Shown here: one piece after another, positions 8,374-17,194 of the stretch
Position numbering within the stretch: position 1 is the first letter of the stretch
Layout of the letters: every line of letters starts with the position of its first letter
DNA from: Pedobacter lusitanus
GTDB taxonomy: Bacteria > Bacteroidota > Bacteroidia > Sphingobacteriales > Sphingobacteriaceae
NCBI RefSeq assembly: GCF_040026395.1
Contig: NZ_CP157278.1
Span: 3,844,001 to 3,908,000, forward strand
DNA length: 64,000 bases
Direction of reading: 5' to 3'
Notes under the pieces: generated by a model
What the model was told of the DNA's origin: nothing
Database searches by the model: none
The model's input: the letters and a program-made list of their open reading frames with translations, nothing else
Position numbers and translations under genes: made by a program

Positions 8374-8878
8374 AGTAGAAGAACAACAACCTGTAGAGTT
8401 TTCATCAGCTTTGATTGCAAAGTGTGATGAAATTTCAAATAGATATCCTGAGGGGAAACAAAAATCTGCCCTATTGCCTATACTGCATGAAGTACAGGCA
8501 GAGCTTGGCTGGTTAAGTTCCAATGCGATGGATAAAGTAGCAGCATATCTGAAAATCGAGCCTATTGAAGTTTACGAGGTAGCCTCTTTTTATAGTATGT
8601 ACTTCTTGCAGCCAAAGGGTAAATATGTTCTGGAAGTTTGCCGTACCGGGCCTTGCTGTCTGGTAGGAGCAGAAAAACTGATGGAGCATATGGAAAAATC
8701 TCTTGGGGTAAAGGAAGGTGAGGTTACAGCTGATGGTTTATTTAGCTGGAGAGGTGTTGAATGTCTTGCTGCCTGTGGTTACGGCCCGGTATTGCAGATA
8801 GGCCCTGAATACACTTTTTATGAAAACCTCGACAATCAAAAGGTAGATACATTGATAGAAGAATTACGCAAAAAATAA
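8366..8878 (+). CDS. nuoE: NADH-quinone oxidoreductase subunit E
   Basis: A 170-residue thioredoxin-like 2Fe-2S protein, the 24-kDa subunit of the NADH-oxidising module. The cluster N1a ligands appear as C92 and C97 (CRTGPC) and C133 and C137 (CLAAC), the usual spacing. It partners NuoF and is encoded immediately before it, with the stop and next start sharing a base (TAATG). Its presence, with nuoF and nuoG, shows a complete NADH-dependent complex I. Confidence 0.97.
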   Translation: MLKVEEQQPVEFSSALIAKCDEISNRYPEGKQKSALLPILHEVQAELGWLSSNAMDKVAAYLKIEPIEVYEVASFYSMYFLQPKGKYVLEVCRTGPCCLVGAEKLMEHMEKSLGVKEGEVTADGLFSWRGVECLAACGYGPVLQIGPEYTFYENLDNQKVDTLIEELRKK

Positions 8879-10245
8879 TGGCCCGTAAACTCTTATTAGA
8901 ACATATAAACGTACCAGGCATCAATACTCTTGATGTTTACCGCCAGAAAGGTGGCTATCGTGCTGTGGAGAAAGCTTTGAAAACCCTTACCCCTGATGAA
9001 GTGGTGGAAGAGGTTAAAAAGTCTGGTTTACGCGGTCGTGGAGGTGCAGGTTTCCCTACAGGAATGAAGTGGAGCTTTCTGGCAAAACCAGAAGGTGTCG
9101 CCCGCTACCTGGTATGTAATGCTGACGAATCAGAGCCGGGTACTTTCAAGGACCGTTATCTGATGACACATATTCCTCATGCCTTAATTGAGGGAATGAT
9201 CGTTTCCAGCTATGCATTGGGTGCTAAGACATCTTATATCTACGTTCGCGGAGAGATGATGCCTCAGATCAGAATCCTGGAAAGAGCTATCGCAGAAGCA
9301 AAAGCTGCAGGCTTTTTAGGAAAAAATATTTTAGGGTCAGGTTATGATCTGGAGTTATATGTTCAGCCGGGTGGCGGAGCTTATATCTGTGGGGAAGAAA
9401 CGGCTTTATTGGAATCTCTGGAAGGTAAAAGGGGTAATCCGAGGATTAAACCTCCATTCCCGGCTATTGCGGGATTATATGGCTGCCCGACAGTAGTAAA
9501 CAATGTGGAATCTATCGCTGCCGTAGTGCCTATCATTAACGATGGTGGTGATGAATATATGAAAATCGGTATCGGACGCAGTACCGGAACAAAACTGATC
9601 TCTGCTTCAGGTAACCTGGTCAGACCGGGTGTATATGAAATCGAGCTGGGTCTTCCGGTAGAAGAGTTCATTTATTCTGATGAATATTGTGGTGGTATTG
9701 CTAATGGAAAAAGATTAAAGGCTACTGTTGCCGGTGGATCTTCTGTTCCGGTATTACCAGCTAACCTGACGCTTAAACTGGCTAATGGTGAACCACGTTT
9801 AATGAGTTACGAATCACTTTCTGAAGGTGGTTTTGCTACAGGAACCATGTTAGGTTCAGGTGGTTTTATCGCTTTTGATGAAGATCAGTGTATCGTAAGA
9901 AACACCTGGAATTTTTCTCGTTTTTATCACCATGAAAGCTGTGGACAATGTTCGCCGTGCCGTGAAGGTACCGGATGGATGGAAAAAGTATTACACAGAC
10001 TGGAGCATGGGCATGGAAAAATGAGTGATATTGACTTATTGGTTGATGTGTCTAAAAAGATCGAGGGAAATACAATTTGTCCTTTGGGAGATGCAGCAGC
10101 ATGGCCGGTGGCAAGTGCAATCAGACATTTCAGAGATGAGTTTGAATGGCATGTGAAAGAGCCGGTAAAAAGTCTTCAGGGAAATTATGGTATCGCTGAT
10201 TATGCAGTACCAATTGCTAAAGCAGAAGTAAAACAGGAAAATTAA
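8878..10245 (+). CDS. nuoF: NADH-quinone oxidoreductase subunit F (NADH/FMN site)
   Basis: The 455-residue 51-kDa subunit oxidises NADH with FMN and passes electrons to cluster N3. The FMN/NADH-binding glycine-rich segments are RGRGGAGFPTG (residues 52-62) and GGGAYICGEETALLESLEGK (165-184). The 4Fe-4S ligands are C355, C358, C361 (SCGQCSPC) and C401 (ICPLGD). Length and motifs are standard. A 58-base noncoding spacer follows before nuoG. Confidence 0.97.
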   Translation: MARKLLLEHINVPGINTLDVYRQKGGYRAVEKALKTLTPDEVVEEVKKSGLRGRGGAGFPTGMKWSFLAKPEGVARYLVCNADESEPGTFKDRYLMTHIPHALIEGMIVSSYALGAKTSYIYVRGEMMPQIRILERAIAEAKAAGFLGKNILGSGYDLELYVQPGGGAYICGEETALLESLEGKRGNPRIKPPFPAIAGLYGCPTVVNNVESIAAVVPIINDGGDEYMKIGIGRSTGTKLISASGNLVRPGVYEIELGLPVEEFIYSDEYCGGIANGKRLKATVAGGSSVPVLPANLTLKLANGEPRLMSYESLSEGGFATGTMLGSGGFIAFDEDQCIVRNTWNFSRFYHHESCGQCSPCREGTGWMEKVLHRLEHGHGKMSDIDLLVDVSKKIEGNTICPLGDAAAWPVASAIRHFRDEFEWHVKEPVKSLQGNYGIADYAVPIAKAEVKQEN

Positions 10246-10303
10246 CTATCGGAACTGCGTTTTTTATTGAAAACACAGGAATGATAAAAGAATATCTTTA
10301 ACA

Positions 10304-11308
10304 ATGAGTGAAAAAGTTAAGGTAACCATAGACGGGATAACCGTCGAAGTAGAGCCCGGTACAACAATCCTGAATGCTGCAAGGCAAATAGGAGGGGATA
10401 TTGTGCCTCCTGCCATGTGCTATTATTCCAAACTGGAAGGTAGTGGCGGAAAATGTCGTACCTGTATCGTCAAAGTAAGCAAAGGTTCTGAAAAAGATCC
10501 AAGACCAATGCCTAAACTGGTTGCTTCATGCCGTACCACTGTAATGGACGGAATGGAAGTGCAGAATATTACTTCTCCTGAAGTGATTGAAGCCAGAAGT
10601 GGTGTAGTCGAAATGCTTTTAATTAACCACCCGCTTGACTGTCCTGTATGTGACCAGGCCGGAGAATGTGATTTACAGAATCTGGGTTATGAGCATGGTT
10701 TACAAAAAACACGTTATGAATTTGAACGCCGTACTTTTGAGCGTATTGATATAGGTGATAAGATTCAGTTACACATGAACAGGTGTATTTTATGCTACCG
10801 TTGTGTATTTACAGCTGATCAGATCACTAATAAGCGTGTTCATGGTATCTTAAACAGAGGTGACCATTCAGAAATTTCTACTTATATCCAGACTGCAGTT
10901 GATAATGATTTCTCAGGAAATGTCATTGATGTATGTCCGGTTGGAGCTTTAACTGATAAAACTTTCCGTTTCAAAAACAGGGTTTGGTTTACAAAACCTG
11001 TCGATGCCCATAGAGATTGCCCTACCTGCAGTGGTAAAGTGACTTTATGGTACAAAGGAGAAAATGTTTTAAGGGTAACTGCCCGTAAAGACATTTATGG
11101 TGAAGTTGAGGAATTCATTTGTAACACCTGTCGTTTCGATAAAAAGATGACTGCAGACTGGACTATTGAGCATCCTACAGCTATCAGCGATACTTCCGTA
11201 ATCTCTGCTAATCATTACGAAACGATGATTCCATTACCTGTAATTCAGGAAGATCTTCGTTTGCAGGAAGCTAATAAAGTTGAACTGGAAAAAACCGCTA
11301 AATTCTAA
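10304..11308 (+). CDS. nuoG: NADH-quinone oxidoreductase subunit G, short form
   Basis: Only 334 residues, against roughly 700-900 in canonical NuoG. It keeps the ferredoxin-like N-terminus with a 2Fe-2S site (C39, C51, C54, C76), the His-ligated 4Fe-4S site (H109, C113, C116, C122) and a further 4Fe-4S site (C161, C164, C167, C211). A last Cys pair set, C239-PT-C242 and C273-NT-C276, resembles the start of the molybdopterin-oxidoreductase domain, but the rest of that domain is missing. The frame ends cleanly on the nuoH start (TAATG), with no remnant coding sequence, so this is not a frameshift. It should still carry the electron wire of the peripheral arm. Confidence 0.95.
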   Translation: MSEKVKVTIDGITVEVEPGTTILNAARQIGGDIVPPAMCYYSKLEGSGGKCRTCIVKVSKGSEKDPRPMPKLVASCRTTVMDGMEVQNITSPEVIEARSGVVEMLLINHPLDCPVCDQAGECDLQNLGYEHGLQKTRYEFERRTFERIDIGDKIQLHMNRCILCYRCVFTADQITNKRVHGILNRGDHSEISTYIQTAVDNDFSGNVIDVCPVGALTDKTFRFKNRVWFTKPVDAHRDCPTCSGKVTLWYKGENVLRVTARKDIYGEVEEFICNTCRFDKKMTADWTIEHPTAISDTSVISANHYETMIPLPVIQEDLRLQEANKVELEKTAKF

Positions 11309-12345
11309 TGGATATCTCATTCGTCATAGAAAAATTTGTACTTGTAGCTATCATTTTTGGTATAAGTTTAGTTATCGCTATGTATTCTACATATGCGGAA
11401 AGAAAAGTCGCTGCTTTTTTACAGGACAGGCTTGGTCCTGACCGTGCAGGCCCTTTCGGGATTCTGCAACCACTGGCAGACGGACTGAAAATGTTCATGA
11501 AGGAAGAGATTGTTCCTACTCATTCCAATAAATGGCTGTTTATGGTTGGTCCTGGTTTAGCCATGCTGACTGCCTGTATCGGAACTGCCGTTATTCCATG
11601 GGGAAGCCCGCTTACTATTGGCGGAAAAGTTATTCCTTTACAGGTTACTGATATTAATGTTGGTGTTTTATACATTTTCGGGGTGGTTTCCCTGAGTGTA
11701 TACGGCGTGATGATCGGAGGCTGGGCTTCCAACAATAAATACTCTCTTTTAAGTGCTATTCGTGCGGCTTCGCAGAATATCAGTTATGAGGTAGCTATGG
11801 GACTTTCTATTATTGCCTTATTACTGGTAACGAATACGATGAGTCTTAAAGAAATCGTAGAAATGCAGCATGGCTGGCACTGGAATGTGCTTTATCAGCC
11901 TTTAGGCTTTCTGCTGTTTATCATTTGTGCTTTTGCTGAAACAAACAGAGCTCCTTTTGATTTACCGGAGTGTGAAACTGAGCTGATCGGTGGATACCAC
12001 ACGGAATATTCTTCGATGAAATTAGGTTTTTACCTGTTTGCGGAATACATCAATATGTTTGTGTCTTCGGCAGTTATGGCTACGCTTTATTTCGGAGGAT
12101 ATAATTATCCGGGTATGGACTGGGTACTGATTCAGGTTGGACCTGTCGCTGCACCTTTAATTGGTACGGCAGTATTGTTCGCTAAAATATTCGTATTCAT
12201 ATTTTTCTTTATGTGGGTAAGATGGACAATTCCGCGTTTCCGTTATGATCAGCTGATGCATTTGGGATGGAAAGTATTGATCCCGCTTGCCATAGCGAAT
12301 GTAATTATCACCGGTATTGTGATTGCAATAGTAGAAAAGTTTTAA
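11308..12345 (+). CDS. nuoH: NADH-quinone oxidoreductase subunit H
   Basis: A 345-residue membrane protein with eight or more helices, forming the link between peripheral and membrane arms and part of the quinone cavity. Visible family signatures are STYAERKVAAFLQDRLGPDR near residue 27, the ETNRAPFDLPECETELIGG loop, and the C-terminal VRWTIPRFRYDQLM. It starts inside the nuoG stop. A 33-base spacer with a small CCGC/GCGG hairpin and a strong ribosome site leads to nuoI. Confidence 0.97.
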   Translation: MDISFVIEKFVLVAIIFGISLVIAMYSTYAERKVAAFLQDRLGPDRAGPFGILQPLADGLKMFMKEEIVPTHSNKWLFMVGPGLAMLTACIGTAVIPWGSPLTIGGKVIPLQVTDINVGVLYIFGVVSLSVYGVMIGGWASNNKYSLLSAIRAASQNISYEVAMGLSIIALLLVTNTMSLKEIVEMQHGWHWNVLYQPLGFLLFIICAFAETNRAPFDLPECETELIGGYHTEYSSMKLGFYLFAEYINMFVSSAVMATLYFGGYNYPGMDWVLIQVGPVAAPLIGTAVLFAKIFVFIFFFMWVRWTIPRFRYDQLMHLGWKVLIPLAIANVIITGIVIAIVEKF

Positions 12346-12365
12346 CTATCCGCTCTGCGGAATAT

Positions 12366-12374
12366 AAAAGGAGG
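12366..12374 (+). promoter_or_regulatory. Strong Shine-Dalgarno site of nuoI
   Basis: AAAAGGAGG lies four bases before the nuoI ATG at 12379. Bacteroidota genes seldom use such full anti-Shine-Dalgarno complements, and most neighbours here lack one, so this site stands out and fixes the nuoI start. Confidence 0.75.
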
Positions 12375-12378
12375 TTTA

Positions 12379-12879
12379 ATGGAACCATTAACCAGTAAAA
12401 AGAAAGTATTAATACAAAAGCCGCTTAATCTTGCTGAGCGCATGTATCTGCCGGCGATTACAAAAGGACTGGGGATTACTATCAGCCATTTTTTTAAGAA
12501 AGAGGCAACGATCAGGTACCCTGAAGTTCAGCGTGAAATGTCTATCAACTGGAGAGGGATGCATTCTCTTAAAAGAGATGAGGACGGAAAAGAGCGTTGT
12601 ACTGCCTGTGGATTATGTGCATTATCATGCCCTGCAGAAGCGATCACAATGATTGCTGCTGAACGTAAACCTGAAGAGAAAGACCTGTACAGAGAAGAAA
12701 AATACGCTGCCGTATATGAGATCAATATGCTGCGCTGTATTTTCTGTGGTTTATGTGAAGAGGCTTGTCCTAAAGAGGCTATCTATCTTGACGGGCCTAT
12801 AGTACCATCAGATTATTTACGTAAGGATTTTATCTACGGTAAAGATAAACTGGTAGAACAACCTCTGGAAAAAAAATAA
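12379..12879 (+). CDS. nuoI: NADH-quinone oxidoreductase subunit I
   Basis: A 166-residue ferredoxin-type subunit carrying two 4Fe-4S clusters (N6a and N6b) that relay electrons towards NuoB. The two Cys sets are C74-C77-C80-C84 (CTACGLCALSC) and C120-C123-C126-C130 (CIFCGLCEEAC), each followed by P as usual. The start at 12379 is set by the AAAAGGAGG site. An 82-base noncoding spacer with two small hairpins follows. Confidence 0.97.
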   Translation: MEPLTSKKKVLIQKPLNLAERMYLPAITKGLGITISHFFKKEATIRYPEVQREMSINWRGMHSLKRDEDGKERCTACGLCALSCPAEAITMIAAERKPEEKDLYREEKYAAVYEINMLRCIFCGLCEEACPKEAIYLDGPIVPSDYLRKDFIYGKDKLVEQPLEKK

Positions 12880-12886
12880 TGAAACT

Positions 12887-12942
12887 GAAGCGGTCATACG
12901 CTTCTTGATATAAACAGTTTATACATTTGCCGTTTACACGGC
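12887..12942 (+). other. Two small hairpins between nuoI and nuoJ
   Basis: GAAGCG at 12887-12892 pairs with CGCTTC at 12899-12904, and GCCG at 12929-12932 with CGGC at 12939-12942. Neither has a proper T-tract. They mark the boundary between the last peripheral-arm gene and the run of membrane-arm genes, and might protect or cleave the mRNA; this is speculation. Confidence 0.3.
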
Positions 12943-12961
12943 TTTAAAACAAAAATAATAA

Positions 12962-13459
12962 ATGGGTACATCAGTATTCTATTTGGTCGCTTTTTTAAGT
13001 ATTTTCTTTTCACTGATGGTGATTTTCGCAAAGAACCCGGTGCATAGTGTACTTTATCTGATCGTAACATTTTTTACGTTCACAGTCCATTACATTTTGC
13101 TTAATGCCCAGTTTCTGGCGGTAGTAAACTTTATTGTGTACATGGGGGCAATTATGGTTCTGTTCCTGTTTGTCCTGATGCTCCTTAATCTCAATAAGGA
13201 GAATGAACCTTTAAAGTCTGGTTTGGTAAAGGTCGCCGGTATTGTTGCCGGATGCTGTCTGGTTGTAACACTGATCGGCTCTTTAAAAGCTACAGCAGTA
13301 TCTGATCCGCTGGTTTTGCAGAATCCAAACTTAGGTCTGGTTAAAAACCTGGGTAAAGAATTGTTCGGTCCGTTTATGCTGCCTTTCGAGTTGTCCTCGA
13401 TCTTATTGCTTACAGCTATGGTGGGTGCCGTATTATTAACTAAAAAAGAAAAAGTATAG
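12962..13459 (+). CDS. nuoJ: NADH-quinone oxidoreductase subunit J
   Basis: A 165-residue protein with five membrane helices, including the conserved VNFIVYMGAIMVLFLFVLML-type helix of NuoJ/ND6, which carries the pi-bulge implicated in coupling. It belongs to the membrane arm next to NuoK and NuoA. Its TAG stop shares a base with the GTG start of nuoK. Confidence 0.96.
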   Translation: MGTSVFYLVAFLSIFFSLMVIFAKNPVHSVLYLIVTFFTFTVHYILLNAQFLAVVNFIVYMGAIMVLFLFVLMLLNLNKENEPLKSGLVKVAGIVAGCCLVVTLIGSLKATAVSDPLVLQNPNLGLVKNLGKELFGPFMLPFELSSILLLTAMVGAVLLTKKEKV

Positions 13460-13788
13460 TGAACAACTTGACTCAAACCTTACAGGGTGTACCGCTTAAT
13501 CATTATATATGGTTGAGTGCTATTATTTTCACCATCGGTGTAATAGGGGTACTGACCCGCAGAAATGCTATCGTAATTTTTATGTCGGTAGAATTGATGC
13601 TGAATGCTGTTAATTTACTACTTACTGCTTTCTCTGTACATAGCAACGATCCTTCGGGACAGGTGTTTGTATTTTTCATCATGGCTTTGGCTGCAGCCGA
13701 AGTAGCAGTGGGCCTGAGTATTATTGTAATGGTTTACAGAAATACGCAGTCTACAGATATTAATGTATTGAATCGCCTTAAGTGGTAA
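13459..13788 (+). CDS. nuoK: NADH-quinone oxidoreductase subunit K (GTG start)
   Basis: A 109-residue, three-helix subunit (ND4L family). Membrane acidic residues important for proton transfer are visible in the helices IFMSVELMLNAVNLLL and AAAEVAVGLSIIVM. The only sensible start is GTG at 13459, within the nuoJ stop (TAGTG); this implies coupled translation. Twenty-one bases separate it from nuoL. Confidence 0.96.
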   Translation: MNNLTQTLQGVPLNHYIWLSAIIFTIGVIGVLTRRNAIVIFMSVELMLNAVNLLLTAFSVHSNDPSGQVFVFFIMALAAAEVAVGLSIIVMVYRNTQSTDINVLNRLKW

Positions 13789-13809
13789 TTATTAAGAATA
13801 AATTATAAA

Positions 13810-15702
13810 ATGATAAATTTAGTTTGGCTGGTTCCGTTAATTCCTCTTTTAGGCTTTATCATCAACGGTCTTGGGAGAAATACATTATCCAAAAACCTGA
13901 TCGGTTTTATTGGGAGTAGCGTGATATTCATCTCTTTTGTGATTAGTATCGGCATCTTTTTAGCTTTAGGCAATGATGCTGTAAAATCTCACGAGATTTT
14001 CCTGTTTGACTGGATCAGTGCGGGTACATTAAAAATTCCGGTATCTTTTCTGGTAGATCCGCTGAGTTCAATTATGTTACTGATCATTACCGGAATCGGA
14101 TTCCTGATTCATGTATATTCTATTGGTTATATGCATGATGACGAGGGATTTGGAAAGTTCTTCAGCTATTTAAACCTGTTTATCTTTTTCATGCTGCTGC
14201 TGGTTCTCGGATCAAACTATATCGTGATGTTTATCGGATGGGAAGGCGTTGGTTTATGCTCTTACCTGCTGATCGGCTTCTGGTTTACCAACAGCAGTTA
14301 TGCTACAGCTGCGAAAAAAGCCTTTGTGATGAACCGTATTGGTGATCTTGGGTTCTTAATCGCTGTATTCCTGATCTTCACTACTTTTGGTAGTGTGGAG
14401 TTCTCTAAAGTATTTCCGCAGGCTGGCAATATGCTTTCCGGCAATTCTACTATAGCTTTAATCGCGTTATTATTATTTGTTGGTGCCTGTGGTAAATCGG
14501 CACAGATACCATTGTTTACCTGGTTACCTGATGCGATGGCTGGTCCGACACCAGTTTCTGCCCTGATTCACGCAGCAACGATGGTAACGGCTGGAATTTA
14601 TATGATTGCCCGTTCAAATGTGTTATTTGACCTGGCTCCTGTAGTACAGCATCTGATTGCAATCATCGGTCTGGCAACAGCTGTTATGGGCGCATTGGTT
14701 GCCCTGACACAAACGGATATTAAAAAAGTTCTGGCTTACTCTACGGTTTCCCAGCTTGGTTATATGTTCCTGGGATTAGGTGTTGGCGCATACAATGGTT
14801 CATTCTTCCACGTAATTACACATGCTTTCTTTAAGGCGTTGTTGTTCTTGTGTGCCGGGTCTGTAATTCATGCAATGCACCATGAGCAGGATATGAGACA
14901 TATGGGTGGTTTACGTAAAAAACTTCCTGTTACATTCCTGACTATGCTGATTGGTACGATTGCTATCGCAGGCTTACCACCATTCTCAGGTTTCTTCTCT
15001 AAAGACGAAATTCTTTCTCATGTATATGAGTACAACAAAGTAATGTGGGCTATAGGTGTATTTACTGCCTTCCTGACCGCATTCTATATGTTCAGAATGT
15101 TGTTCCTTACATTTTTTGGTAAATACAGAGGAACTCACCATGCTGAAGAAAAAATTCATGAATCACCAAAAAGCATGACTCTTCCATTAATTGTTCTTGC
15201 CGTGCTTTCTGCTATTGGTGGTGCAATTGGTATTCCTGAGTCATTGGGTGGAAATCATTGGTTATCGCATTGGCTTGCCCCGGTTATCCAGCATCATGGA
15301 GAAGCACCGGATCATGCTACTGAATATATTTTAATGGCGGTCTCAGTTGTAGGGGTATTGATTTCTATCGCATTTGCATATAACAAATATGTGAAGCAGA
15401 ATCATGTTCCTGTGGCAGACGAAGGACAACGTTCAGCATTGGCTAAACTCTCTTATCATAAGTTTTATATTGACGAGATTTACGATACAGTAATCAGAAA
15501 ACCTCTGGATGCTTTATCAGTATTCTTTTATAAGGTGTTTGATAAGAAAATTATTGATGGTATTGTCAATGGTTTAGGATGGGGCACATCAGAAGCGAGC
15601 AAGGGTGTCAGATTATTACAATCTGGTAATGTTGGTTTCTATATCTTTATGATGGTGGTTGGAATCATCTCGTTGTTATTGTATACTTATTTATCTCTAT
15701 AA
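13810..15702 (+). CDS. nuoL: NADH-quinone oxidoreductase subunit L
   Basis: The largest antiporter-like subunit, 630 residues, at the distal end of the membrane arm. The proton-channel core motifs include FIGWEGVGLCSYLLIGFW, the KSAQIPLFTWLPDAMAGPTP segment and the HAFFKALLFL helix. The C-terminal about 100 residues contain the long lateral helix and last membrane helix. Length is normal. It sits 21 bases before nuoM. Confidence 0.97.
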   Translation: MINLVWLVPLIPLLGFIINGLGRNTLSKNLIGFIGSSVIFISFVISIGIFLALGNDAVKSHEIFLFDWISAGTLKIPVSFLVDPLSSIMLLIITGIGFLIHVYSIGYMHDDEGFGKFFSYLNLFIFFMLLLVLGSNYIVMFIGWEGVGLCSYLLIGFWFTNSSYATAAKKAFVMNRIGDLGFLIAVFLIFTTFGSVEFSKVFPQAGNMLSGNSTIALIALLLFVGACGKSAQIPLFTWLPDAMAGPTPVSALIHAATMVTAGIYMIARSNVLFDLAPVVQHLIAIIGLATAVMGALVALTQTDIKKVLAYSTVSQLGYMFLGLGVGAYNGSFFHVITHAFFKALLFLCAGSVIHAMHHEQDMRHMGGLRKKLPVTFLTMLIGTIAIAGLPPFSGFFSKDEILSHVYEYNKVMWAIGVFTAFLTAFYMFRMLFLTFFGKYRGTHHAEEKIHESPKSMTLPLIVLAVLSAIGGAIGIPESLGGNHWLSHWLAPVIQHHGEAPDHATEYILMAVSVVGVLISIAFAYNKYVKQNHVPVADEGQRSALAKLSYHKFYIDEIYDTVIRKPLDALSVFFYKVFDKKIIDGIVNGLGWGTSEASKGVRLLQSGNVGFYIFMMVVGIISLLLYTYLSL

Positions 15703-15723
15703 AAGATCGTCCAAGAAAACATA

Positions 15724-17190
15724 ATGGAACAACTTTTAATACTTCTTATATTTCTGCCAGTAGTTGGTGCACTGGTTACAGCATTTACCGGCAATGCCGC
15801 TAAACATGTAGCCCTGGTTTTTGCTGTTGCTTCACTGGCACTGACAGCAGTTGTTGCCGGACAGTTTGTTCCGGATGCAAGTACACAATTTGTCGTTAAC
15901 TTACCCTGGATTCAGGATCTTGGAATTAGTTTCCATGCAGGTATCGATGGGATCAGCTTAATCACTGTATTACTGACCAACGTATTGGTTCCTGTAATTA
16001 TTCTGGCAAGTTATCAGCATAATTATAAATCGCCGGCTGGCTTCTTTGCATTAATTCTATTTATGCAGGCTGGTTTACTGGTTGTATTTACAGCAATGGA
16101 TGCTTTCCTTTTCTATATCGGATGGGAAGCAGCTTTAATTCCAATTTATTTCATCTGTGCAATCTGGGGTGGTAAGGATCGTATTAAAGTAAACATGAAG
16201 TTCTTTGTTTACACCATTGCAGGTTCTTTGTTCATGTTATTGGGTATTATTTACCTGTACCTGCAGAACCCGGCACATAATTTTGATATACAGGCACTTT
16301 ATCAGCTTCATCTGGATCCTGTTCAGCAAGGCTGGATATTCTGGTCATTCTTTATTGCTTTTGCTATAAAAATGCCGGTTTTCCCATTCCATACCTGGCA
16401 GCCGGATACCTATACTGAAGCTCCTGCTGCAGGTACGATGCTACTTTCGGGTATCATGTTGAAAATGGGTATTTATGGTGTGATCAGATGGTTATTACCG
16501 ATTGTACCGGCGGGTGTACAGGATTGGGGTAATACAGCAATCATCCTTTCTGTTATCGGTATAGTATATGCGTCTTTAATTGCTTTTAAACAAAGAGATG
16601 CAAAGAGACTGGTTGCTTATTCTTCGATTGCTCACGTTGGGCTGATTTCTGCAGGTATTTTTGCTTTAAATATGCAGGGATTACAGGGGGCAATGATTCA
16701 GATGCTGAGTCACGGTATTAACGTAATCGGATTGTTCTTTGTGCTGGACATTGTTTTCTCAAGAGTGAAAACCAATACTATTGCTGAATTGGGTGGTATC
16801 GCAAAATCCGCACCTAAACTGGCTATCGCATTTCTGATTATTGTATTGGGAACAGTTGCTCTGCCAGGAACCAACGGGTTTATCGGCGAGTTCCTGTTAT
16901 TGATTGGTATTTACCAGTACAATATCTGGGCTGTCGTATTTGCCGGTCTTACTGTTATCTTTGGTGCGGTGTATATGTTCCGTATGTACCAGAATATCAT
17001 GTTAGGTAAAACCAATGAGCTTACTGTTGGCTTTGCAGACATTAAAGGAACAGAGCAGATTGTATTAGGTATAATTTGTATTCTGATTATCGTACTGGGA
17101 GTATATCCTAAGCCTATTCTGCATTTATCAGAAGCTTCGGTACAACAATTATTAGAACAGGTAAATCAAAAATTAACATCGGTAAAATAA
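15724..17190 (+). CDS. nuoM: NADH-quinone oxidoreductase subunit M
   Basis: A 488-residue antiporter-like proton-pumping subunit (ND4 family) with about 14 helices. The conserved FYIGWEAALIPIYFI helix carries the key glutamate, and KMPVFPFHTWQPDTYTEAP is the family signature. It lies between nuoL and nuoN with short gaps (21 and 4 bases), as expected for the tail of the operon. Confidence 0.97.
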   Translation: MEQLLILLIFLPVVGALVTAFTGNAAKHVALVFAVASLALTAVVAGQFVPDASTQFVVNLPWIQDLGISFHAGIDGISLITVLLTNVLVPVIILASYQHNYKSPAGFFALILFMQAGLLVVFTAMDAFLFYIGWEAALIPIYFICAIWGGKDRIKVNMKFFVYTIAGSLFMLLGIIYLYLQNPAHNFDIQALYQLHLDPVQQGWIFWSFFIAFAIKMPVFPFHTWQPDTYTEAPAAGTMLLSGIMLKMGIYGVIRWLLPIVPAGVQDWGNTAIILSVIGIVYASLIAFKQRDAKRLVAYSSIAHVGLISAGIFALNMQGLQGAMIQMLSHGINVIGLFFVLDIVFSRVKTNTIAELGGIAKSAPKLAIAFLIIVLGTVALPGTNGFIGEFLLLIGIYQYNIWAVVFAGLTVIFGAVYMFRMYQNIMLGKTNELTVGFADIKGTEQIVLGIICILIIVLGVYPKPILHLSEASVQQLLEQVNQKLTSVK

Positions 17191-17194
17191 GGAA

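Noticed and set aside
10304..11308. Frameshift or truncation of nuoG
   Set aside because: The downstream gene starts on the nuoG stop and no other frame carries remnants of the missing domain.
13090..13476. 128-residue minus-strand frame over nuoJ
   Set aside because: Shadow of a helix-rich gene in antisense; low-complexity and no family resemblance.
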